A DNA stretch of 64,000 bases from an uncultured Clostridia bacterium (lineage in GTDB: Bacteria > Bacillota > Clostridia > Christensenellales > Pumilibacteraceae), in NCBI GenBank assembly GCA_947066105.1, contig CAMSYM010000004.1, positions 1 through 64,000 on the forward strand, read 5' to 3'. The notes under the pieces were generated by a model. The model saw only the letters and a program-made list of their open reading frames with translations. It did no database searches and was not told the DNA's origin. Of the stretch, positions 17,166 to 26,718 are shown piece after piece. Position 1 is the first letter of the stretch. Every line of letters starts with the position of its first letter. The position numbers and the translations under genes were made by a program.

Positions 17166-18470
17166 CTATTTCAGGAAGCCCTTGTACTGCTTCATCATCA
17201 ACTGGCTCTGCAACTGCTTGTTGAATTCCAGCGCGACCGAAACCACGATGAGCATACCCGTTGCCGAGAAGGCGTTGACCAAAGACTGATCGCCGAGCAC
17301 CGCCGCGAATATGACCGACGGCACGAGCGCGATGAACGCAAGGAATATTGCGCCGAACAGCGTCAAACGCTTGCTTATTCTCGCGAGATATTCGGTAGTG
17401 GGTTTGCCCGGACGTATGCCGTTTATGAACCCGCCGTACTGCTGGATGTTGCGCGAGATGTCTTCGGGATTGAACTCGATCTGCGCGTAGAAATACGAAA
17501 AGAACAGTATCAACAACGCGACGAGTATATAATAGAACGGATATTTACTGCCCGCGCCCAACCACGTCGACCACCAGATATAAAAACTGCTTTCGGGCGC
17601 GACGAGCTGCGCTATCATTTGCGGGAACGTTATGAGCGCCGTCGCGAAGATTATAGGCATGACGCCGCTCGCGTTGAGCTTGATGGGTATGACCGAGCTT
17701 TGCCCGCCGTACTGCTTTCTGCCTTTTATCTGCTTGGCGTACTGTACCGGCACGCGCCGTTCCGAAAGATCGACGAACACGATAAGCACGAATACCGCAA
17801 CGACCAGTATAAGAAAGCCCAAAAGCTCCCATATCGCCGTCTGACTGCCGCCGAACGCTTCTTGGAACTTCGCGATGATCGCAAGCCCCGCCGACGCGAT
17901 TATACCGACGAATATCAAAAGGCTTATGCCGTTGCCGATGCCGTAATCGGTGATACGCTCGCCTATCCACATGGTTAGCATAGAACCCATGACCATGAGT
18001 ATGACGACGAATATCGAAATGACCCAAGTCTGCGTCATCGGTCCGAACACTTCGGTGGACAGCGCGCCCGCACGCGCGTAAGACACCGTAACGCCTATCG
18101 CCTGCGCAAGCGCGAGAACGATAGTGATTATGCGCGTTACCTGCGTGATCTTTTTCCTGCCGTCGTCGCCCTGCTTTTGCCATTCCTGCAAACGCGGGAT
18201 CGCTACCGTCAACAACTGCAATATGATCGACGCATTGATATACGGCGTGATACCTATCGCGAACAGCGCGCCGTTTTGCAACGCGCTACCGGTGATACCG
18301 TTGAGCAGTCCCAAAAGCCCCTGCGTTTGATTGCCGGTAAACGCGTTCGGATTGATTCCCGGAATAGGTATCCAGCAACCGAGCCGATAAATAAAGAGCA
18401 GTGCGATCGTGATAAGTATCTTGATACGCACCTCTTTATTTTTGAAAGCATTTTTTAGCGTTTCAAACAT
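17166..18470 (-). CDS. secY: protein translocase subunit SecY
   Basis: 434 aa, ten membrane segments, pore-forming subunit of the Sec translocon. Landmarks: IPIPGINPNAF, the IGITPYINASIILQLLTVAIPRLQ plug region, FFSYFYAQIEFNPEDISRNIQQYGGFI. The start overlaps the rplO stop by one base. The stop codon is directly followed by structured element C. Confidence 0.98.
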   Translation of the reverse strand: MFETLKNAFKNKEVRIKILITIALLFIYRLGCWIPIPGINPNAFTGNQTQGLLGLLNGITGSALQNGALFAIGITPYINASIILQLLTVAIPRLQEWQKQGDDGRKKITQVTRIITIVLALAQAIGVTVSYARAGALSTEVFGPMTQTWVISIFVVILMVMGSMLTMWIGERITDYGIGNGISLLIFVGIIASAGLAIIAKFQEAFGGSQTAIWELLGFLILVVAVFVLIVFVDLSERRVPVQYAKQIKGRKQYGGQSSVIPIKLNASGVMPIIFATALITFPQMIAQLVAPESSFYIWWSTWLGAGSKYPFYYILVALLILFFSYFYAQIEFNPEDISRNIQQYGGFINGIRPGKPTTEYLARISKRLTLFGAIFLAFIALVPSVIFAAVLGDQSLVNAFSATGMLIVVSVALEFNKQLQSQLMMKQYKGFLK

Positions 18471-18913
18471 CAGATAACCTCTGCCGTGCCGCCCGCTTTT
18501 TCGATCTTCTCTTTTGCGGACGCCGTGAACTTAGCCGCCTTAACGGTCAGTTTTTTGGTAAGCTCGCCGTCGCCGAGTACTTTAAGCCCGTACGCTTCGA
18601 CCTTTTTGATAACGCCCGTTTCGAGCAACAGCGAAAGATCGACGACCGTACCGTCGTCGAAAGCGTTGAGCTTGTCGACATTGACGACCGAGAACACTTT
18701 TTGGAACTTATTGTTAAAGCCGCGCTTGGGAAGTCTGCGCATAAGCGTGATCTGTCCGCCTTCGAAGCCGGGACGAACGCCGCCGCCGCTACGCGCCCAC
18801 TGACCTTTGTGACCCTTGCCGGACGTTTTGCCCAAGCCCGAACCGATACCGCGACCCAAGCGTTTCGCTTTGGTGCGCGCGCCGTCCGCCGGCATAAGTG
18901 CGTGCATTTTCAT
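18470..18913 (-). CDS. rplO: ribosomal protein uL15
   Basis: 147 aa; the glycine-rich N-terminus [22 protein letters not shown] is diagnostic. It ends overlapping secY (TGATG type), so translation is coupled. AAGGAG lies before the ATG. Confidence 0.97.
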   Translation of the reverse strand: MKMHALMPADGARTKAKRLGRGIGSGLGKTSGKGHKGQWARSGGGVRPGFEGGQITLMRRLPKRGFNNKFQKVFSVVNVDKLNAFDDGTVVDLSLLLETGVIKKVEAYGLKVLGDGELTKKLTVKAAKFTASAKEKIEKAGGTAEVI

Positions 18914-18938
18914 AGTGATCTTCTCCTTATTTGGTTTT

Positions 18939-19057
18939 TAACCGTGCAGTCGCGCCGCAGACATGGAAAGGGCGAATTTGCGACAAGACGCGTACTTCGG
19001 TACGTGACCCGAGCAAACTCGACGCCGACACAGTATACGGCGATAAATACGCGGTTA
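18939..19057 (-). repeat. structured intergenic element, copy D
   Basis: Diverged copy between rpmD and rplO. Outer arms TAACCG/CGGTTA include the rpmD stop codon itself. Inner arms CGAATTTG/CAAACTCG and apical CGTAC/GTACG keep the family plan, with the conserved TGACCCGAG block. Confidence 0.75.
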
Positions 19058-19261
19058 AGCCTCCGTTACGGCAACCAAGTGGCTGACCGTTCTTATCATG
19101 CCGCGCATTGCGGGGGTATCCTCGACAACGACCGATTGGCGGAGCTTTTTGAGCCCTAACGCCTCGACCGTGCGCTGCTGTTTTACCAAGCGTCCCGCCG
19201 TACTCTTGACGAGCGTGACGGTGAGCTTTTTGCTTTCTGCTTTTTCAGCTTTCTTTGCCAT
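19055..19261 (-). CDS. rpmD: ribosomal protein uL30
   Basis: 68 aa; [29 protein letters not shown] is typical, with a short Lys/Glu-rich N-terminal extension. GGAG lies before the ATG. The stop codon is part of the outer stem of element D. The gene is isolated by 338 bp from rpsE and 141 bp from rplO, whereas these genes are normally contiguous. Confidence 0.96.
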   Translation of the reverse strand: MAKKAEKAESKKLTVTLVKSTAGRLVKQQRTVEALGLKKLRQSVVVEDTPAMRGMIRTVSHLVAVTEA

Positions 19262-19279
19262 TTTGTATCTCCGATTTTA

Positions 19280-19323
19280 CTTACTTCTTTAAGCAAAGAA
19301 GTAAACAAGAAACCTTTACTTCG
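19280..19323 (-). repeat. short hairpin repeat (copy 1)
   Basis: TTACTTCTTT-AAGC-AAAGAAGTAA stem then CAAGAAACCTTTACTTC; the partner copy is at 16950-16993. It lies 18 bp upstream of rpmD. Confidence 0.75.
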
Positions 19324-19477
19324 TATGCCTAACAAGTTGTTTACGAATCGATTTTCAATTAAATGCGTATCATTAATGCGTAATTATCGACCGCTTCGCG
19401 GTGATTAATTTTTTGCATTTATATACGCGATCACGATAGTCGACGAGTGTTGCGTCGCGATATCGCATCTCGGTTGC

Positions 19478-19606
19478 CTTTAAGCGTATAGACGCGCGTA
19501 AGGCAAGGAAGTCCGAGCGTCGAGCGACGGGAGTGTAGACCCACCTACATGACCGAGCGCGACGCGACGGCTGACGCCGCATGACGCGATGTATATGCGC
19601 TTAAAG
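19478..19606 (-). repeat. structured intergenic element, copy E
   Basis: Outer arms CTTTAAGCGTATA and TATATGCGCTTAAAG pair and include the rpsE stop codon. Compared with A-C the apical stem is TGTAG/CTACA instead of CGTAC/GTACG and the inner arm is CGAGCGTCG/CGCGACGCG, yet the flanking GCGACGGG, TGACCGAG and TGACGCCGC are kept. Pairing preserved with changed sequence is covariation. Confidence 0.8.
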
Positions 19607-20122
19607 TATTTCGTCGACGGTCTTGCCGCGCAACGCCGCCACCTGATCGAGCGTTCTCAAACCTTCGAGCGCTTTCATGGTAGCTTTTACGACGTTGATG
19701 GGATTGCGCGAGCCGTAGCACTTGGTCGTTATGTTGTTGATGCCGCAAAGCTCCAACACCGCACGCACACTGCCGCCGGCGATAACGCCCTTACCTTCGG
19801 GAGCGGGACGGAGCAAAACCTTACTGCAAGCGAACTCGCCCACCGTTTCGTGGGGAATGGCAGTGCCGTTGAGCGCGATCTTTTTCATATCGCGACGCGC
19901 CGCCTGTTCGGCTTTTTTGATGGCTTCGGGAACTTCGGTCGCCTTGCCCATGCCGACACCGACTCTGCCCTTGCCGTCGCCGGCAACGACGAGCGCGGCG
20001 AAGCTGCTGTTTCTGCCGCCCTTAACGACCTTGCTTACGCGACGCGTAGTGACGAGCTTGGTCTTGATGCCGTCGTCAACGACGTCCTTTTCTCTCTTTT
20101 TTCTGAATTCTTCGCGTGCCAT
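19601..20122 (-). CDS. rpsE: ribosomal protein uS5
   Basis: 173 aa; double-stranded RNA-binding N-terminal domain and the GGSVRAVLELCGINNITTK block identify it. Involved in decoding fidelity. Nine bp after rplR. Its final codons and stop form one arm of element E. Confidence 0.97.
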   Translation of the reverse strand: MAREEFRKKREKDVVDDGIKTKLVTTRRVSKVVKGGRNSSFAALVVAGDGKGRVGVGMGKATEVPEAIKKAEQAARRDMKKIALNGTAIPHETVGEFACSKVLLRPAPEGKGVIAGGSVRAVLELCGINNITTKCYGSRNPINVVKATMKALEGLRTLDQVAALRGKTVDEIL

Positions 20123-20131
20123 GATTCACTC

Positions 20132-20494
20132 CTAAAATTTAAGCCCCGCGGCGCGTGCCGCGTCCGCCAACGCTTTGACTCTGCCGGTATAAAGATATCC
20201 GCCGCGGTCGAAAACAACTTCGTTGATGCCGTTCGCTTTGGCTTTCGCCGCTACGTCGCCGCCTACGAACTCCGCCTGTTGCGTTTTGGTCTTGCCCGAC
20301 AGATCCGCGCCTTTTACGAGCGTACTGCTGGAAACGAGCGTTACGCCCTTATCGTCGTCGATGACCTGAGCATAAATGTGGCTGGTCGAACGGTACACCG
20401 CAAGACGGGGACGCGCCGCCGTGCCTTTAAGGTCGTGACGCAAACGTGCATGACGCTTTTCGCGTATTTTGTTTTTGTCTATCTTCTTAATCAT
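20132..20494 (-). CDS. rplR: ribosomal protein uL18
   Basis: 120 aa 5S rRNA-binding protein; [23 protein letters not shown] and the C-terminal [20 protein letters not shown] are diagnostic. Good Shine-Dalgarno, 11 bp after rplF. Confidence 0.97.
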   Translation of the reverse strand: MIKKIDKNKIREKRHARLRHDLKGTAARPRLAVYRSTSHIYAQVIDDDKGVTLVSSSTLVKGADLSGKTKTQQAEFVGGDVAAKAKANGINEVVFDRGGYLYTGRVKALADAARAAGLKF

Positions 20495-20505
20495 TAGCCA
20501 CTCTC

Positions 20506-21051
20506 CTATTTCTTGCCTGCGGTCTTGGCCTCTTTACGGAGGACAACTTCGGTGCTGTAATGCAGACCGTAACCGTGATAGGGTTCGACGGGGCGCTTGG
20601 CTTTGATCTGAGCCGCGACTTCGCCTACGAATTCCTTGCTGATACCGCTGACGTTGATAGTCAACGCGTCGGGGCAGGCGATCGTTATCCCTTCCGGTAT
20701 GGTGTATTCGACGGGCTTGCTGTAACCGATGTTCATGACAAGCTTGTTGCCGGTAACGGCTACTTTGTAACCGACGCCCGATACGATGAGCGTTTTGGTA
20801 AACGGCGTTTGCACGCCCGACACCATGTTGGCAATGAGCTGACGGTACAAACCGTGATACGCACGAGTTTGTTTGTCGTCGTTGGCGCGCTCGACGTTGA
20901 CTACGCCTTCGCCCACTACGACGTTTATATCCTTGCACTTGACTTCCTGTTTGAGTTCGCCGAGCTTACCCTTGACGGTAACTACTCCGTCGGTGAAGCT
21001 GACGGTCACTCCCGCGGGAACGTCGATATGTTTTCTGCCTATACGTGACAT
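20506..21051 (-). CDS. rplF: ribosomal protein uL6
   Basis: 181 aa, two tandem L6 domains; [15 protein letters not shown] start and the C-terminal [15 protein letters not shown] signature. GGAGG site before the ATG, 9 bp after rpsH. Confidence 0.97.
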   Translation of the reverse strand: MSRIGRKHIDVPAGVTVSFTDGVVTVKGKLGELKQEVKCKDINVVVGEGVVNVERANDDKQTRAYHGLYRQLIANMVSGVQTPFTKTLIVSGVGYKVAVTGNKLVMNIGYSKPVEYTIPEGITIACPDALTINVSGISKEFVGEVAAQIKAKRPVEPYHGYGLHYSTEVVLRKEAKTAGKK

Positions 21052-21060
21052 ACCGCCCTC

Positions 21061-21456
21061 CTACCATACATAGGCGAGTACTTCGCCGCCTATTTTGAGC
21101 GTACGCGCTTTCTTGTCGGTCATGACGCCGCGCGACGTGGATATTATCGCTATTCCGTAGCCGCCGAGTACCTTGGGCAAGTCTTCGCAACCGCAGTATA
21201 CTCTGAGACCGGGCTTGGAAACGCGTTTGAGATTGGTAATGGCGTTGGTGTTACCGCTGTATTTGAGCACGACCTTGATGTTGTTGTGTCCCTTTTCTTC
21301 AACCAACTCGCCCGACGCGATAAAGCCTTCCTCGACGAGTATGTCGACAATGGACTTTTTCATTTTGGACGCAGGTATCGATACGGTTTCGTGGCGCGCT
21401 GTGATAGCGTTGCGAATTCTCGTGAGCAAATCCGCGATAGGATCTGTTGTAACCAT
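21061..21456 (-). CDS. rpsH: ribosomal protein uS8
   Basis: 131 aa; [21 protein letters not shown] start and the C-terminal [26 protein letters not shown]. Regulator of the spc operon in E. coli; no equivalent target recognised here. Confidence 0.97.
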   Translation of the reverse strand: MVTTDPIADLLTRIRNAITARHETVSIPASKMKKSIVDILVEEGFIASGELVEEKGHNNIKVVLKYSGNTNAITNLKRVSKPGLRVYCGCEDLPKVLGGYGIAIISTSRGVMTDKKARTLKIGGEVLAYVW

Positions 21457-21470
21457 AACTTATACCTCCC

Positions 21471-21656
21471 TTACCAGCTCGACTTCTTTACGCCGGGGAT
21501 CTCTCCCTTGTACGCAAGCTCTCGAAAGCAAATCCTGCAAATGCCGTACTTTTTGAGTACGGAATGCGGACGACCGCAAATACTGCAACGCGTATACGCG
21601 CGAGTGCTGTACTTGGGCGTTTTTTGCTGTTTGTTTATCATCGCTTTTTTAGCCAT
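21471..21656 (-). CDS. rpsZ: ribosomal protein uS14, zinc (type Z) form
   Basis: 61 aa with four zinc cysteines C24, C27, C40, C43 (CSIC...CRIC). The short type-Z paralogue is the one found in Gram-positive spc operons. Good spacing between rplE and rpsH. Confidence 0.96.
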   Translation of the reverse strand: MAKKAMINKQQKTPKYSTRAYTRCSICGRPHSVLKKYGICRICFRELAYKGEIPGVKKSSW

Positions 21657-21668
21657 AATTATCTCCTA

Positions 21669-22274
21669 TTAATTCCTAAACGGCATGCCGAGCTTAGTCA
21701 AAAGAAGCTTGGCTTCTTCGTCCGTTTCGGCGGTCGTTACGATATCCACGTCGAACCCGCGTATCTTTTCGATAAGCTCGTACGAGATTTCGGGGAATAT
21801 CGTTTGATCCTTTATGCCGAGCGCATAGTTGCCGCGACCGTCGAACGACTTGCCCGAAATACCGCGGAAGTCGCGAACGCGCGGAAGCGCTATGGAAACC
21901 AGCCTGTCGAAGAACTCATAAGCCATTTCGCCGCGCAACGTGACTTTTATGGCTATGGACTGACCTTCGCGCAGTTTGAAGTTACTGACCGATTTTTTGG
22001 CTTTAACGAGTACGCTCTTTTGCCCTGCGATCGCGTCAAGCTCGCCTTGCGCAAGCTGAATGCTTTTGGAATTGTCCTTTATATCGCCCAAACGCATATT
22101 CAAGACTATCTTGACGAGCTTGGGGACTTGATTGACGTTTTTATAGCCGCGCTCTTTCATGAGCTGAGGCACTATTTCCGCCTTGAACCGTTTGTGGAGT
22201 CTGTAACGCTCCGAATTGGTCGTTTTGGCGGGGGCTTCCGCCTTTGCCTTGGCTTTGGTCGCTTTTTCTGCCAT
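21669..22274 (-). CDS. rplE: ribosomal protein uL5 with N-terminal Ala/Lys extension
   Basis: 201 aa; the 5S rRNA-binding core starts near residue 20 ([21 protein letters not shown]) and ends [18 protein letters not shown]. The first 18 or so residues are Ala/Lys-rich and extra to the normal 179-aa protein, a mild case of the low-complexity tails also seen on L24 and GlgB. Confidence 0.96.
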   Translation of the reverse strand: MAEKATKAKAKAEAPAKTTNSERYRLHKRFKAEIVPQLMKERGYKNVNQVPKLVKIVLNMRLGDIKDNSKSIQLAQGELDAIAGQKSVLVKAKKSVSNFKLREGQSIAIKVTLRGEMAYEFFDRLVSIALPRVRDFRGISGKSFDGRGNYALGIKDQTIFPEISYELIEKIRGFDVDIVTTAETDEEAKLLLTKLGMPFRN

Positions 22275-22287
22275 TACCGTTTACTCC

Positions 22288-22833
22288 TTACTCTGTTTTA
22301 CCGTCCGAAGCTTGTTCGACGGGAACGTTGCTTTCTTCCGCTTTTTCGGCGGCGGGCTTTTTTGCCGCAGGCTTTTTGGCGGGAGTTTTCTTTACCGGCT
22401 TTTCGGACGGCTCGGCGGGCGTCGCATCTTCTGCGGGCGCGGATTCGGCTTTGTCCTTAGTCGGTTTTTTGGCTTTTTTGTCAGCCTTCTTCTTGGCTTT
22501 ATCGGCTTTTGCCGCTACGTCCAAGCTCGCGCCGCATTTGGCGCAAACGCGCACGTTTTTACCGTCTGCTTTTTGATGACGGACGCGAACATGCTCGTTG
22601 CACGACGGGCAGATTATCTGCACGTTGCTGACGTCGATAGGCGCCTCTATCGTCTTTTTGCCGCCCTGCTCGGTCGCCGAACGCGGTTTGACGTGATGCG
22701 TAGCCATATTTATGCCTTCGACAAGTACTTTGGCGGTCTTGGGGTCGGTCGCGAGTACTTTACCCGTCTTGCCCTTGTCCTTGCCCGCCAAAACTTTTAC
22801 GTTGTCGCCTTTTCTTACATTAAGACTTTTCAT
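22288..22833 (-). CDS. rplX: ribosomal protein uL24 with long Lys/Ala/Pro tail
   Basis: Assembly-initiator of the 50S subunit. The KOW-containing core (residues 1-105) holds a zinc-ribbon-like C75, C78, C97, C100. A further 76 residues (106-181) are low-complexity, with AKKP and PAEP runs and an acidic end, giving 181 aa against about 105 in most bacteria. The reading frame is clean and the next gene follows at normal spacing, so the tail is real, not a frameshift artefact. Confidence 0.95.
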   Translation of the reverse strand: MKSLNVRKGDNVKVLAGKDKGKTGKVLATDPKTAKVLVEGINMATHHVKPRSATEQGGKKTIEAPIDVSNVQIICPSCNEHVRVRHQKADGKNVRVCAKCGASLDVAAKADKAKKKADKKAKKPTKDKAESAPAEDATPAEPSEKPVKKTPAKKPAAKKPAAEKAEESNVPVEQASDGKTE

Positions 22834-22845
22834 GCCGATCCTCCG

Positions 22846-23214
22846 TTAAAGTACTTCGGGCGCCAAAGATATTATCTTTGTGAAGTCGCGGTCGCGCAGT
22901 TCGCGCGCTATCGGTCCGAAGATACGCGTGCCGCGCGGTTGCTTTTGGTTGTCAATTATTACGGCGGCGTTGTCGTCGAAACGAATGTGCGAGCCGTCGG
23001 GACGGTTGACGCCCTGATGCGTGCGCACGATAACGGCTTTTACCACGTCGCCTTTTTTAACGGTACCGCCGGGCTGAGCGGACTTGACCGACGCGGTTAT
23101 TATGTCGCCGATATTGCCGCTCCTGCGGAACGAACCGCCCATGACCTGTATACACATTAACTCTTTCGCGCCGGTGTTGTCGGCGACTTTGAGATACGAT
23201 TGAGGTTGTATCAT
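22846..23214 (-). CDS. rplN: ribosomal protein uL14
   Basis: 122 aa; [22 protein letters not shown] start and [24 protein letters not shown] end are diagnostic of L14 at the subunit interface. Lies 56 bp after rpsQ. Confidence 0.98.
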   Translation of the reverse strand: MIQPQSYLKVADNTGAKELMCIQVMGGSFRRSGNIGDIITASVKSAQPGGTVKKGDVVKAVIVRTHQGVNRPDGSHIRFDDNAAVIIDNQKQPRGTRIFGPIARELRDRDFTKIISLAPEVL

Positions 23215-23270
23215 GATTTACTCCTTGACGGCGCTTATCCCTAATTCGGGAAGTACGCCGTTTGTCCTTC

Positions 23271-23534
23271 TTATTTCGCCTTTTCGACGATCTTGCTTAC
23301 GCGCCAGCACTTGTCTTTGGAAATGGGTCGGGTCTCCGTTATTTCCACTCTGTCGCCCACGCCGCACTCGTTGTTTTCGTCGTGCGCTTTGATGCGCTTG
23401 GTGCGCGTGACCGTCTTTTTGTAAAGCGGGTGCTTGTACTTTTCGATGATGGATACGACTACCGTCTTGTCCATTTTGTCGGACACGACCAAGCCCTCGC
23501 GGGTCTTTCTGTCATTGCGTTCTTCGGCAACCAT
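23271..23534 (-). CDS. rpsQ: ribosomal protein uS17
   Basis: 87 aa OB-fold 30S assembly protein; [14 protein letters not shown] and [17 protein letters not shown] are typical. Overlaps the rpmC stop by one base. Confidence 0.97.
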   Translation of the reverse strand: MVAEERNDRKTREGLVVSDKMDKTVVVSIIEKYKHPLYKKTVTRTKRIKAHDENNECGVGDRVEITETRPISKDKCWRVSKIVEKAK

Positions 23535-23740
23535 TATTTTGCCTCCTTATTCGCACGGAGCTCGCGCTCTCTTATCACCGTCTTGACGCGCGCTATGTCG
23601 CGGCGGACGTTTTGTATTTGCATGGGGTTGGCAAGTTGTCCGGTCGCATGCGAGAATCTGAGATTGAACAGTTCCGTTTTAAGCGCCGCGAGCTTTTCCT
23701 GCAATTCCTCGTCTCTTAATTCATGAACTTTCTCTTTCAT
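23534..23740 (-). CDS. rpmC: ribosomal protein uL29
   Basis: 68 aa alpha-helical protein; [25 protein letters not shown] and the [17 protein letters not shown] helix. Both ends overlap neighbours by one base, so translation is coupled with rplP and rpsQ. Confidence 0.97.
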   Translation of the reverse strand: MKEKVHELRDEELQEKLAALKTELFNLRFSHATGQLANPMQIQNVRRDIARVKTVIRERELRANKEAK

Positions 23741-24207
23741 TATTCAACCTCCTTTTCCGTAGCGGCGGGAACGGTCTGTTCCTCGTCGGTGTAGCCCGGT
23801 TCGCCTTTCTTGGCGATCTTGCAACGCACGGGAAGCTTGTACGACGCAAGTCTGAGCGCTTCGCGCGCGATAGGCTCGGCAACGCCCGCCATTTCGAACA
23901 TAACGGTGCCCGGCTTGACTACCGCCGCCCAGTATTCGGGCGCGCCCTTACCGCTACCCATACGGGTGTCGGCGGGCTTTTTGGAATACGGCTTGTGCGG
24001 GAATATGCATATCCATACTTTACCGCCGCGCTTGGTGTATCGCGTCATCGCGACACGCGCCGCCTCTATCTGATTGGACGTTATCCGACCCGGATCCTCG
24101 CTGACGAGAGCAAACTCGCCGTACGATATCTTATTGCCGCGAGTGGCTTTGCCCTTCATGCGTCCGCGTTGGACTCTGCGGTGCTTGACCTTGTTGGGAC
24201 TTAACAT
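23740..24207 (-). CDS. rplP: ribosomal protein uL16
   Basis: 155 aa; [18 protein letters not shown] and [18 protein letters not shown] are diagnostic. The C-terminus is about 15 residues longer than usual, with an acidic end. One-base overlaps with rpsC and rpmC. Confidence 0.97.
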   Translation of the reverse strand: MLSPNKVKHRRVQRGRMKGKATRGNKISYGEFALVSEDPGRITSNQIEAARVAMTRYTKRGGKVWICIFPHKPYSKKPADTRMGSGKGAPEYWAAVVKPGTVMFEMAGVAEPIAREALRLASYKLPVRCKIAKKGEPGYTDEEQTVPAATEKEVE

Positions 24208-24881
24208 TATTCGCCCTCCTTAAAATCGCCGGCGGGCGCGGCTTTCTGCTCGCCCAACACGTCGCCTTTGTATATCCACACCTTTACGCCGAGTACGCCG
24301 AAAGTGGTACGCGCGATGGTGTAGCCGTAATCGATGTCCGCACGCAACGTTTGCAGGGGGATGGAGCCTTCCTGATAATGCTCGGCACGCGCGATCTCCG
24401 CGCCGTCGAGTCTGCCGCCGACCATGACCTTTACGCCCTTCGCGCCCGCGTGCATCGCCTTGCTCATCGCCTGTTTCATGGTGCGACGGAAGAACGCGCG
24501 CTTTTCGAGCTGAGCCGCTATGCTTTCGGCAAGCAGTTTGGCGTTAAGATCGGGGTGCTTGACCTCGATGATGTTGACATATATCTTTTTGCCGCCGACA
24601 AGCTTTTCGAGACATTTTTTGAGTTCGTCGATGCCGACGTGCTTTTGACCTATGATCTTGCCGGGGAACTGTGCGTGTATGGAAACCTGCACCTTGCCCT
24701 GAGGTCGCTCTATAACGACCTTGGAAATGCCGCAGGATTTATACTTGTTCTCGATAAGCTCGCGGATCTTGCGGTCCTCGATAAGGAACGCCGCAAACTC
24801 CTGCTTACTCGCATACCACTGAGAATTCCATTTTTCGATGATGCCGACGCGCAAACCGTGGGGATTGACTTTCTGACCCAT
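24207..24881 (-). CDS. rpsC: ribosomal protein uS3
   Basis: 224 aa with N-terminal KH domain and C-terminal S3 domain; [15 protein letters not shown] start. Part of the mRNA entry site. Two bp after rplV. Confidence 0.98.
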   Translation of the reverse strand: MGQKVNPHGLRVGIIEKWNSQWYASKQEFAAFLIEDRKIRELIENKYKSCGISKVVIERPQGKVQVSIHAQFPGKIIGQKHVGIDELKKCLEKLVGGKKIYVNIIEVKHPDLNAKLLAESIAAQLEKRAFFRRTMKQAMSKAMHAGAKGVKVMVGGRLDGAEIARAEHYQEGSIPLQTLRADIDYGYTIARTTFGVLGVKVWIYKGDVLGEQKAAPAGDFKEGE

Positions 24882-24883
24882 GA

Positions 24884-25276
24884 TTATTTGTCCTCCTTGG
24901 TGTCGAGAATAACGGTGATGTGGCTGGTGCGCTTCAAAATGTGATGCGCTCTGCCCTTGCTCACGGGTTGGAAACGTTTGAGCGTAGGACCTACGTCCGC
25001 AAAAGCTTCCGCGACGTAAAGATCGTCTACGGACAAGCCCTTGTTATGCTCGGCGTTTGCCGCCGCCGAATTGAGCACTTTGAACACCTGCTCGCATGCC
25101 GCTTTGGGCGTGGCTTGAAGCACAGCCATAGCTTCCGCTACCGAGCGTCCGCGAATAAGCGCAAGCACTATACGGACTTTATCGGGAGAAATGCGAACGT
25201 GCTTTGCCGTCGCAAACGGACGCTTTTCGCGCCGCTCTTCCACTCTCGCGGTCTTTTCTTTCATTCTTGTAGCCAT
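24884..25276 (-). CDS. rplV: ribosomal protein uL22
   Basis: 130 aa; [22 protein letters not shown] and [23 protein letters not shown], including the tunnel hairpin. An N-terminal Lys/Glu-rich extension of about 20 residues precedes the core. Confidence 0.97.
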   Translation of the reverse strand: MATRMKEKTARVEERREKRPFATAKHVRISPDKVRIVLALIRGRSVAEAMAVLQATPKAACEQVFKVLNSAAANAEHNKGLSVDDLYVAEAFADVGPTLKRFQPVSKGRAHHILKRTSHITVILDTKEDK

Positions 25277-25290
25277 AACTAACTCCTCGC

Positions 25291-25569
25291 TTATCTGCCC
25301 TTAGTGGTCTTTTCGCCCGCATGACCGAGAAACGTGCGCGTAGGCGCGAACTCGCCCAGCTTGTGACCGACCATATCGGTCGTCACGTATACGGGAACGA
25401 ACTTTTTGCCGTTGTGTACGGCAAAGGTAAGCCCGATAAACTGCGGGAATATTGTCGACGCGCGCGACCACGTCTTGATGGGACGTTTGTCGGCGACCTC
25501 CGCCATGGCTTCCGCTTTTTTCAAAAGCTTGGCGTCAACGAAATAACCTTTTTTAGTCGATCTTGACAT
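25291..25569 (-). CDS. rpsS: ribosomal protein uS19
   Basis: 92 aa; [18 protein letters not shown] start and [17 protein letters not shown] end. Good Shine-Dalgarno; 14-15 bp gaps to its neighbours. Confidence 0.98.
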   Translation of the reverse strand: MSRSTKKGYFVDAKLLKKAEAMAEVADKRPIKTWSRASTIFPQFIGLTFAVHNGKKFVPVYVTTDMVGHKLGEFAPTRTFLGHAGEKTTKGR

Positions 25570-25584
25570 ATCTCAATAAGCTCC

Positions 25585-26412
25585 TTAATTAATGCGTTTG
25601 ACAATGAACTTGTCGGACGCCTTGTGCTTGGATCTGGTCTTTTTACCGAGCGTCGGCTTGCCCCAAGGCGATACCGGACTCGGTCTGCCTATCGGGCTCT
25701 TGCCTTCGCCGCCTCCGTGAGGGTGGTCGCAAGGGTTCATGACGACGCCGCGAACGGTCGGTTTTACGCCCATGTGGCGTTTGCGACCGGCTTTGCCCAA
25801 GGATACGAGCTCGTGGTCGAGATTTCCCACTTGACCGACGGTCGCTTTGCAACGTTGAAGCACCATGCGCATTTCGCCGGACGGCAAACGCAACGTAGCG
25901 TACTTGCCTTCCTTAGCCATGAGCTGTGCCGCCGCGCCAGCGGTGCGGACCATTTGACCGCCCCTGCCCGGCAACATTTCGATGTTGTGAACGAGCGTAC
26001 CCACGGGGATATTGGCAAGCGGCAAGCAGTTGCCCGCTTTGATGTCCGCGCCTTCGCCCGAAACGACGGTATCGCCCTTTTGCAATCCGAGCGGAGCGAG
26101 TATATAACGCTTTTCGCCGTCGGCGTAGTGCAGGAGCGCTATGAACGCCGTGCGGTTGGGGTCGTACTCGACGGTGGCGACCTTGGCGGGAACGTTGTCC
26201 TTATCGCGCTTGAAGTCTATCACGCGGTACTTTTGACGGTTGCCGCCGCCGATGTGACGAACGGTTATCTTGCCCGAAAAGTTACGACCGCCGTGACGGC
26301 TTTGCTCTCTCAACAGGGGCTTATACGGCTTGTCGCCCGTAAGCTCCGGCGCCGCTATCACGGTTTTGAACCGCGTGCCCGGCGTGATCGGTTTATATCT
26401 CTTGATAGCCAT
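25585..26412 (-). CDS. rplB: ribosomal protein uL2
   Basis: 275 aa peptidyl-transferase-centre protein; [17 protein letters not shown], the [21 protein letters not shown] core and the conserved [14 protein letters not shown] loop are all present. Confidence 0.98.
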   Translation of the reverse strand: MAIKRYKPITPGTRFKTVIAAPELTGDKPYKPLLREQSRHGGRNFSGKITVRHIGGGNRQKYRVIDFKRDKDNVPAKVATVEYDPNRTAFIALLHYADGEKRYILAPLGLQKGDTVVSGEGADIKAGNCLPLANIPVGTLVHNIEMLPGRGGQMVRTAGAAAQLMAKEGKYATLRLPSGEMRMVLQRCKATVGQVGNLDHELVSLGKAGRKRHMGVKPTVRGVVMNPCDHPHGGGEGKSPIGRPSPVSPWGKPTLGKKTRSKHKASDKFIVKRIN

Positions 26413-26427
26413 TAGAATAATCTCCTA

Positions 26428-26718
26428 TTAGGACAACGTCTCGAAGAACGGTATCGCTTTCGACGAAGGATCGAGAGTGACGTACGCCTTTTTGCCCTTG
26501 GACGTGTAGCCGCCCGTTCTGCCCTGACGCTTGAATTTGCCGCGAACGTTTACTACGTTGACCGATTCGACCTTTACGTCGAACACCGTTTCAACCGCGG
26601 CTTTGATCTGTACTTTGTCGGCACGGGTATCTACCATGAACGCATAGCGCTTTTTAGCAACGCCGTCGTTCGATTTTTCGGTGAGTACCGGACTTTTGAT
26701 GATGTCGTGTGCGTTCAT
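26428..26718 (-). CDS. rplW: ribosomal protein uL23
   Basis: 96 aa tunnel-exit protein that docks trigger factor and SRP; HDIIKSPVLTEKS and VDTRADKVQIKAAVETVFDVKV. Overlaps the rplD stop by one base. Confidence 0.97.
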   Translation of the reverse strand: MNAHDIIKSPVLTEKSNDGVAKKRYAFMVDTRADKVQIKAAVETVFDVKVESVNVVNVRGKFKRQGRTGGYTSKGKKAYVTLDPSSKAIPFFETLS

